Source: Porogramme epimiltina
Taxonomy: Eukaryota; Basidiomycota; Agaricomycetes; Polyporales; Polyporaceae
Assembly (NCBI GenBank): GCA_900155495.1
Contig: FTLJ01000307.1
Span: 1 to 64,000 of the forward strand
Length of the DNA: 64,000 nucleotides
Direction of reading: 5' to 3'
Below, one piece after another: positions 56,425 to 64,000 of the stretch. The notes beneath the pieces were generated by a model. It saw only the letters and a list, made by a program, of their open reading frames with translations, had not been told where the DNA came from and did not search any database. Each line of letters starts with the position of its first letter. Within the stretch, counting starts at the first letter, position 1. A program made the position numbers and the translations under genes.

Positions 56425-57927
56425 TCATGAGTCGTCGAAACCGGCCTCAAAGAGGTAGTTTGCGGCCAGCTCCTCGTTCTTGTCGCACGCGAAGTAGGCC
56501 TCGATGACAGCTTCCCTCGGGAAGCCCAGCGCCTCCAGCTGAGAATGCGAGAACCGTCAGTGTCGAGTGGAAGAAGGCCCGATCGAGAGTGCTCACCCGT
56601 TCAATGGCGGCACGCTCCTCCGGCGTGACGTGCACCACCTGCGCGCCCGGTGGGATCGGGCCATCCTCATCGTCGCCGAGGTCTCCCCCAAGGATCTGCG
56701 CGAGTGCTTCCGGGTTCTGCGCGAAGAGCTGCGCGAGGCCGGGGTTCGCCTGGGCGAGTTCCTGGATGACCGGCTGCGCGAGCGCAGGGTTCTGCATCAT
56801 GATCTCGCGCAGGTGCTGGATCTGCGGGTGGTTCATGAGCGCGGCGAGGTTCGCGCCTGCACCCGCGCCCGCTCCCGCCGCACCCGCTGCGCCGAGCCCC
56901 GGGATACCCGCGCCCGCCCCAGGAGCGGCATGTTGTTGCTGTTGTTGCTGGGCGAGCTGGAAGAGGTTGGCGGGTTGCGCTGCGGCTGGCTGCGCGGGGG
57001 CGGCCGGCTGGGCAGGGGCCGGCTGAGCAGCGGGAGCCGCTGGCTGAGCCGGTGGGGCAGCAGCCGCCGGGGGAGGTGCGACTGGCTGATCGAGGTGGGC
57101 AGGAATACCCTGGGGTTATGGCAAGTTTAGCGCAGGGAACGTGATATTTGGAAGTGGTAAAACTTTAAAAGTGCACATACGTTGAACAGATATTCGACGG
57201 CGCGTTCGGGGTTATTGAAACTGGCCCGCAGCGCGCGCATAACATGCTCCCGCTCAAAACCCATCTCCACCATGTTCTGAATTGTCGACTGCAATGCCTC
57301 TCCTGCCAGGAAAGAGGTGGGGTCACCAAAGGCACGCTGTTCAGTTGGGGCTGGAACAGGTGCAGCTTGAGCGGGGGTAAGAATGGGGGCATTTGGCGGT
57401 TGGGGCGCTGCGGCAGGAGCCTCAGGCGCGGGAGCAGGAGCGGGGGCAGTGGCAGGGGCAGGGACGACGGGGGCAGGTGGCGCAGGGGCTGCTGCAGCGG
57501 CCGCACTTGTCGACGCGGCGGGAGCAGCCTTAGGCTATTATGGGTGTCGGAAATGTTGGCTTGGTGCTGCAGCGACATGTGTAGTAAAAGGCGCACCTTC
57601 GAGACCATGAGCACCAGGAAATCCTTCTCCTTGATCGCACATGATTCCACGGTCTTCGAGTCGGGCAGAACCTTGCCTGGGACCTAGTTAGCGAGAGCAT
57701 GATGTCACTGCACGCGTCAAGGACGCTCACCGGAGTAGATCAGCTTCTGGCTCTCGACTGCATGACCCTGCGCCTCCTGGATCTTCACCTTCAGATCGGC
57801 TACGGTCTCAGGACCCTCAGCGTCGATCTATGGTGATCCAAACCTATGAGCGACAAAGTTGCGGTAGAAGATGGGTCGGGCGTACCGTGAAGACCTTCTG
57901 TTGGAGAGTCTTTATTGTGATTTTCAT
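56425..57927 (-). CDS. RAD23: UV excision repair / proteasome shuttle protein RAD23
   Basis: Six exons (57927-57886, 57827-57731, 57676-57597, 57534-57181, 57109-56597, 56538-56425) encode 399 residues. RAD23 carries ubiquitinated proteins to the proteasome and stabilises the XPC-type damage sensor. The ubiquitin-like domain (1-73) reads [33 protein letters not shown] and [21 protein letters not shown]1 (about 149-191) contains [20 protein letters not shown] then AVEYLFN. The XPC-binding STI1-like domain (about 285-340) contains [23 protein letters not shown]2 (about 355-399) contains [20 protein letters not shown] then [13 protein letters not shown]. Linkers are Ala/Pro-rich with a short Gln run. 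Domain order and length match the family. Confidence 0.95.
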
Positions 57928-58335
57928 CTTAGTAGAGAGAGCGAGTGGTTGAAGACAAGGTAGACCAGCGCCTTTAGAATGGCGGAGGAGCTTTCCGCAC
58001 TGACGCGTCCCAGGCACGTGCGCCGTTCCCCGGGTCCGGACAATCGTCGGCGCGCGGACAGCGTCACTTGCTCCCCGCCTCCATCGGGCTCCTTGCCGTC
58101 GTCCCCGCCGCTGCCCGCCGCCTTGCGCTCTCCTCATCGTCAGGGCCGGTCCCAGGCTCCTTAGGCCCAGGTTCGTGCACGTGTGATCCGTCCGAGTGAT
58201 TCCGGCCGTTCGCTCATTATCTGGCGGTGGATCCCGCCATGCATCCGTAATTAGCCAGGTGGAGGCCACACGCCCTCGCCTACCTCCGCACGTTTTACGG
58301 CCCCTTCTACGCACACCCCTCTACTGCACACTATC
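57928..58335. promoter_or_regulatory. Shared divergent promoter RAD23 / LRR protein
   Basis: About 410 G/C-rich bases between two start codons. No TATA box is evident; both genes look housekeeping. Confidence 0.4.
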
Positions 58336-60549
58336 ATGACGACGGATGCTGAACCCGGCGACGAGTACGTTCGACGCATAGCAGAGTACATCCGTACCCA
58401 TGGAGCAGCACTCGCCGCCGCGGTACCCGTCCAACGGCGGCGTGCGAAGTCAGCGCCGCCGGCCGAGGTGTCTCTCTTCAATCCCTTGGGCTGGTTCTCC
58501 GCGGACACGCCCAACACGCCCAATGTCAAGCCCGCCGTCCTTGGCTTCGACTCTCACCACCTATTCTACCTCCTGATGCGCCTCGAGGCCCTCGGCTTCG
58601 ATGTGGGCTCTCTGGATATCAAGGTTGACAATCCCTCTCGGCCGATGAACTATATCGAGATCCCTGTTGGCGGAGACAAGTCAGATGCCCTTTCTTTCGT
58701 CTCCTTGCGCTCATCACTCTCGGCCGTCTCCCGCCTCTCGCTTGGCGCAGGCTGGTTCGGCAGGCCACCACCCCCGAACCTGGACGCGGAGCTCAAGTTC
58801 ATCTACAGCAGCTTCACCATCCTCCCCGCCCTGTCGATCCACGCGCCCGAGCCGAGACTTGTCGCCGAGCTCGCAAAGGACTCCCCTAACGACAACGCGC
58901 TACCCCTGGATGCATTCAAGTACCTTCAGAACCTCCAATGCACCGACATTGACCCGCGAACATTGCTTGGATGGGACAGGCTTGCGGAGAGCTTGAGGAG
59001 CCTGACCGTGAAGCGGAGTGGGTTGGAGGATGTGTCGGATATCTTCATCGCGGCGGTGAAGGAGGACGAGGCGAGGCGGGAAGGAAGGGTCAGCTCCTTG
59101 AAGAGTCGCAGATTCTCTCGCGGAGTTTCCCGGCAGTCCTCTTTCCACAGCACTCGCCTACCGGAAGCCGTCCCCGAAGACGAGGAAGACGAAGGTGTCC
59201 CAGAGCCTGAACCCGTGACGCCGGAGACACCGAAGTCGTCGCCTTCCTCTCCGCTCTCGTGGCGGAAATGGGCGCAGTTACGACATCTATGCTTGGCCGA
59301 CAACTCTTTAACCTTCCTACCCACCGCTTTTCTCCCATGCCTTACTTCCTTGACACACCTCGATCTCTCCTCCAATCTCCTCATCTCCGTCCCACCAGGC
59401 CTTTCCGCGCTGTACAGCCTGGTCCACCTCAACCTTTCCGACAACATGATCGATTCCGTCTTGGGCATCTACACTATGCTCGGCGGTATCACGACCCTTA
59501 CGCTTTCGCACAATCGACTGGAGTCCATATGTGGTCTCGAGCGGTTGTATGCCCTTGAACGCGTCGACTTGCGTCACAACCTCATCGAAGAGAGCGCCGA
59601 GATAGGCCGGCTTGCAGCGCTCCCGAACATTGCGCAGGTGTCCGTGGAGGGAAATCCTCTCGTGGAGATAGAGGAGGACTATCGGATACGATGCTTTGAC
59701 TTTTTCTGGAAAGAGAAGAAGAGCATATTGCTCGATGGCTCGCCCCCCGGTTTCTACGAGAAGCGATTCCTCACAACGCCTCCGTCGGAACAGATGACCT
59801 CCTCGCGACCGCCATCAGTGGTCCAGTCCCCGCCCGTGGTTGCGGTGGGGAGCCCCTCGAAGATAAACGGAGTTGCCGCGGGATCTTCGTCTAGCCCGCA
59901 AACGTCCTCGCCAGCTTCCCACCCCGCATCTCCGCATCTGGCTCCTGGCCCAGTTCGAGGGCGGAAGAAGAGGAACAAGCGAATCGTCGACCTCGATGGC
60001 ACCAAGGATGGGGAGACGGCTAGCGTCATCAGTTCGCGACCCTCGCGGACGGTCAGCCCCGTGAAGCAGCCGACGCCCCTTGAGGCTCTCTCTGCACCGC
60101 CAGCCCCCACACCCACCCAAGCCCCTCCTCCCAGCTCATTCTCTCCTCCCCCCGTACCTCCCACCCAGCCCGCGACCGTGACTAAGCGCAAGTCCCGCCA
60201 TGGCCGGCACATGACCGAGTTCACGCCCTCGCCGACCAGCCCCGATGTGCCGACGACCGACGCATTCGGACCGCCTTCCGCGTTTGCCTCCCCTACAGGC
60301 ACGATCTCGCACCGTCGATCATCGACGCTCGGCCGCTCAGCCGCACGGCGCGCGCGCCAGTCCGCCACTATGTACGAGCCTAGCAAGGAGGATGAGGAGG
60401 GCGAGCAAGCGCGCGAGGCGGAGGCGTTCCGCGCACGCATCGAGGCGCTGCGCTCGGACATGGGCGAGGGCTGGCTGAAGGTGTTCACTCAGTCACACAT
60501 GAGCTCGCCGCCTCCTTCGGCGCGACCTGTGCCGTCTTCGCAAGGATAG
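58336..60549 (+). CDS. Leucine-rich-repeat protein, single exon
   Basis: An intronless frame of 737 residues, unusual beside its intron-rich neighbours. An N-terminal globular part (about 1-245) precedes an acidic/Ser linker. Then come about five LRRs (about 312-430): LRHLCLADNSLTFLPTAFLP, LTHLDLSSNLLISVPPGLSA, LVHLNLSDNMIDSVLG, ITTLTLSHNRLESICGLERL and LERVDLRHNLIEES. A cap follows (VSVEGNPLVEIEEDYRIRCF then DFFWKEKK). The C-terminal 290 residues are Pro/Ser-rich and disordered with basic patches (RGRKKRNKRIVDLDG). The SDS22-like repeats and cap recall fungal LRR proteins related to nischarin-type adaptors. Partner and site of action are unknown. The start is the first ATG, close to RAD23. 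Confidence 0.85.
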   Translation: MTTDAEPGDEYVRRIAEYIRTHGAALAAAVPVQRRRAKSAPPAEVSLFNPLGWFSADTPNTPNVKPAVLGFDSHHLFYLLMRLEALGFDVGSLDIKVDNPSRPMNYIEIPVGGDKSDALSFVSLRSSLSAVSRLSLGAGWFGRPPPPNLDAELKFIYSSFTILPALSIHAPEPRLVAELAKDSPNDNALPLDAFKYLQNLQCTDIDPRTLLGWDRLAESLRSLTVKRSGLEDVSDIFIAAVKEDEARREGRVSSLKSRRFSRGVSRQSSFHSTRLPEAVPEDEEDEGVPEPEPVTPETPKSSPSSPLSWRKWAQLRHLCLADNSLTFLPTAFLPCLTSLTHLDLSSNLLISVPPGLSALYSLVHLNLSDNMIDSVLGIYTMLGGITTLTLSHNRLESICGLERLYALERVDLRHNLIEESAEIGRLAALPNIAQVSVEGNPLVEIEEDYRIRCFDFFWKEKKSILLDGSPPGFYEKRFLTTPPSEQMTSSRPPSVVQSPPVVAVGSPSKINGVAAGSSSSPQTSSPASHPASPHLAPGPVRGRKKRNKRIVDLDGTKDGETASVISSRPSRTVSPVKQPTPLEALSAPPAPTPTQAPPPSSFSPPPVPPTQPATVTKRKSRHGRHMTEFTPSPTSPDVPTTDAFGPPSAFASPTGTISHRRSSTLGRSAARRARQSATMYEPSKEDEEGEQAREAEAFRARIEALRSDMGEGWLKVFTQSHMSSPPPSARPVPSSQG

Positions 60550-61058
60550 TGGAGGGTATTGCTTTTGTTTTGTTCGTGGAGCCGCTTTCTTGCATATTCA
60601 TGGGACTAGTCGATCTGTTCGCTCGTTACTTGTTACTGCTCGTGTATACCATGCGCCTGGAGCTCTTAGTGTCTATGTATCCGTGCTAGACATACTACGT
60701 GCGATATAGTTTAATACCATCTTGCGCACTTGTTACGCTTACACACTACGTTTCACCCATGTCAGGTTCGACCTTGAGGTGCGAGAATACCCGCTCCCGC
60801 TGCCACGCCTGTACTTGATAGCCCCGAGCCGGAAGGGCGCCCCGTCTCGGAGCTCGAGGCGGAGGCGGCCGCGTTTGGGTGGACGTGGTCTGATCGCGGC
60901 GGCAGGGGGTTGCCGGGGTCCGGCCTGGCGAAGCGTGGAAGGGGTGAGCGCTGGGCGCCTTGCCGCGTTGGTGGAACGCGCCCGAGGACTGTTTGACTCT
61001 GTCCCGTTCCTCGCCCTCCCACCTCCCGTCGTTCGTTACCTTCTGCAATCCACCAGCC
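60550..61058. other. Spacer and ARF1 promoter
   Basis: About 510 bases between same-strand genes. The part just before the ARF1 ATG is C/T-rich, as often seen upstream of strongly expressed fungal genes. No gene seen. Confidence 0.4.
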
Positions 61059-62010
<952 letters not shown>

Positions 62011-62723
62011 AATGCGGACGTGTCTTTCTCTCGCGCTGCCTGTTAACCGGTTTCGTCCCTTCATCTGCTCTATACCCTCCACACAATACCTGGTGATCTC
62101 GACTATGTAACGGCCTCAACGACGCACGCACGTACGCACGACGGACCCTAGAGTCCACACGTCTTTTTCTCTTAGTCCCTTCTATTGATTTTGTTCGTGT
62201 CTATGTGTGCTACCCCGTTCATCCTCGACGATATGCCTGTATTCACACTTTAATGGATCGGCTGCTGCCGACTTCGCCTTGCGTTTTCCTATTTCGTACT
62301 GCGTCTTACGGTCTATACATCGTTCTCCCTGTGCTATCACCTGCCTGTCCTTCCTGCAATACCACATGGAGTCTCGGGTTGTGTCTCGTTATGTCCGAGT
62401 CTACTCTAAATAAGCTTCGAGCGAGATCGCGATGCCCAGACTGCCCAGTTGCAGCCGCGGTGGGCGGAGCATTATCAGTTGTTTGAAATACGGTCTAACA
62501 CGTTTGATTTGTGTTACATAAAACGCGCTCCCGGTTAGCTGGTCAAGTTCTTGCTAATCATGACCAACTATGACGCCTTCGCTGCGAGGCACAAGCTTTC
62601 TCGGCCTTCAAAAGGCTCACCAAGTCCCCGACCATGAATTTCGCCGAATAACTTCCCGCAAGGGCTTCACTGCAGACGTGGTCTGCCTCCTACCACCACC
62701 ACCGCCTCTACCCCGGCTCCACA
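62011..62723. other. Spacer downstream of ARF1 and promoter of cysteine synthase
   Basis: About 710 bases: a T-rich ARF1 3' UTR-like part (to about 62420), then a mixed stretch with CCACCACCACCG near 62694-62705 just before the next gene. Small frames lack support. Confidence 0.4.
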
Positions 62724-64000
62724 ATGTCTGTGTCTGCCGCGTTTAGAGCACACGCTCGGCCGCTGTCGCGTGCATTTACCTCTCGCGCCGTCGATGGATT
62801 CGTCGGTGCTCTCGGAAACACACCTCTGGTCAGTCCACTGTGCTCGCATCTGACTCTTCGAGTGGAAGTATAGAACTGAAGATGTCCTCGTCTTCGTGAC
62901 ATTTAGGTTCGCCTCGAGAAGCTCTCTAAAGCGACTGGGTGCAACATTCTCGCAAAGAGCGAGTTGCAGAACCCGGGCGGTAGCGTGAAGGACCGTGCCG
63001 CACTGGGTGTCGTTACGGATGCGGAGAAGCGTGGCCTGTGAGTGCAGTTCATGCGTCTCTCATGCGTCTCCCAGTGGTGACCGGCGACGTGCAGTCTGAA
63101 GCCGGGAGGGACCGTCGTCGAGGGCACTGCGGGCAACACCGGGATCGGTCTTGCGCACGTCTGCAGAGCAAGAGGCTACCGCTGCGTAATCTTCATGCCG
63201 AACACCCAGGTGCGTCTCGTCGGGCCCCGCGTCGGCGACCATCACGCCTCTCCCCCGATTTCCGAATTGACGACCCAATTTCGCAATTCTCATTGCATCT
63301 CCTCGCATGCTTACGCACCCCGCGCGCTGCGCACAGAGTCAAGAGAAGATCGACCTCCTGCGCATGCTCGGCGCCGAGGTGCACCCCGTGCCCGCGGTCG
63401 CGTACGAGCACCCGCAGAACTACAACCACCAGGCGCGCGACTTCGCCAAGGCGCTCCCGAACGCGATCTGGACGGACCAGTTCGACAACACCGCGAACGC
63501 GGACGCGCACTACCGCACGACCGGCCCCGAGATCTGGGCGCAGACCGAGGGCGCGCTCGACGCGTTCATCTGCGCGACCGGCACGGGCGGCACGCTCGCG
63601 GGCGTCGGGCGCGCGCTCAAGGAGAAGAGCGGGGGCAAGACGCAGGTGTGGCTCGCGGACCCGCCCGGGAGTGTGCTCCATAGCTACGTGACGAGCGGAG
63701 GAAAGCTGAAGGAGCGCAACGGAGGCTCGATTACCGAAGGTGCGTCTCGGCCTAGTATCAGCGCGGGTGTATGCGGAGGTTAAGGTTGCTGAACGCCACA
63801 CTCTGCGCAGGCATTGGCCAGGGCCGTATTACGAACAACCTCGGCACGTTTGTCAAGGACCTGGACGGTGCCCTCCACATACCGGACGAGAAGACTATTG
63901 CGATGATTTACGAGCTCCTGGACACCGAGGGTTTGTACGTCGGTGCAAGCTCAGCTCTGAATGTCGTGGCTGCTGTAGAACTTGCCAAACAGTTGGGCCC
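62724..64000 (+). CDS. Cysteine synthase (PLP, beta-substituted alanine synthase family), 3' end cut by window
   Basis: Five exons are in view (62724-62828, 62907-63037, 63095-63209, 63337-63739, 63811 to beyond 64000). The enzyme makes cysteine from O-acetylserine and sulfide. After an Arg/Ala-rich presequence ([18 protein letters not shown]), suggesting a mitochondrion, the fold starts [20 protein letters not shown]. The PLP lysine is in [11 protein letters not shown]. The substrate loop is [16 protein letters not shown], and the phosphate-binding Gly loop is [24 protein letters not shown] and [14 protein letters not shown] follow. The third protein position of the loop is GTAGNT rather than the PTSGNT of bacterial CysK, typical of the fungal mitochondrial group. 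The first donor is GTCAGT. About 30 C-terminal residues or more are missing here. Confidence 0.92.

Overview
This window is nuclear DNA from a filamentous basidiomycete, most likely an Agaricomycete and plausibly a Polyporales wood-decay fungus. Nearly every gene is split by short GT-AG introns (about 45-95 bases). Genes are dense on both strands. The set mixes core fungal genes (PAM16, RPA43, RAD21, RAD23, ARF1, a division-1 chitin synthase, a cysteine synthase) with expanded, weakly conserved families typical of mushrooms. The order-level call is inference; no rRNA or marker gene is present. Exon chains were spliced by hand and, unless stated otherwise, give an unbroken frame.

Layout. 0.2-5.8 kb, minus strand: a coiled-coil protein, a small membrane protein and PAM16 (mitochondrial import motor). 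6.6-10.4 kb: an 18-exon glutaminase A-like ectoenzyme with a C-terminal membrane anchor and one splice junction that breaks frame. 11.9-13.5 kb: RPA43 and an intron-bearing tRNA-Lys(CTT). 13.7-25.5 kb: an accessory cluster of three F-box proteins with the same 10-exon structure, interleaved with two carboxymuconolactone-decarboxylase-like genes with the same 5-exon structure (order F, F, C, F, C), a clear segmental duplication. 25.8-36.8 kb: a mitochondrial PPR protein divergent from cohesin RAD21, two tandem GNAT acetyltransferases, and an HMMR-like coiled-coil protein with PGPGAY motifs.

38-46.2 kb is a second duplicated block. An unrecognised six-exon gene and an R3H-associated-domain gene are followed by an inverted, 5'-truncated copy of the first and two decayed fragments of the second, with a near-perfect 65-base palindrome between the fragments. 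46.2-54.5 kb, minus strand: chitin synthase and a very long TPP1/Est3-type telomere protein. 54.9-64 kb: an HNH-domain protein, RAD23, an LRR protein, ARF1 and a cysteine synthase cut by the window end.

How genes relate: most neighbours are functionally independent, as usual in eukaryotes. Three divergent pairs share short promoters (PPR/RAD21, TPP1-like/HNH, RAD23/LRR); the first two carry an ACGCGT box of the G1/S type, which fits cohesin and telomere roles but is weak evidence alone. The least described material is the F-box family with repeated Cys-rich motifs, the two duplicated blocks, and coding-like islands at 37.2-37.9 kb.
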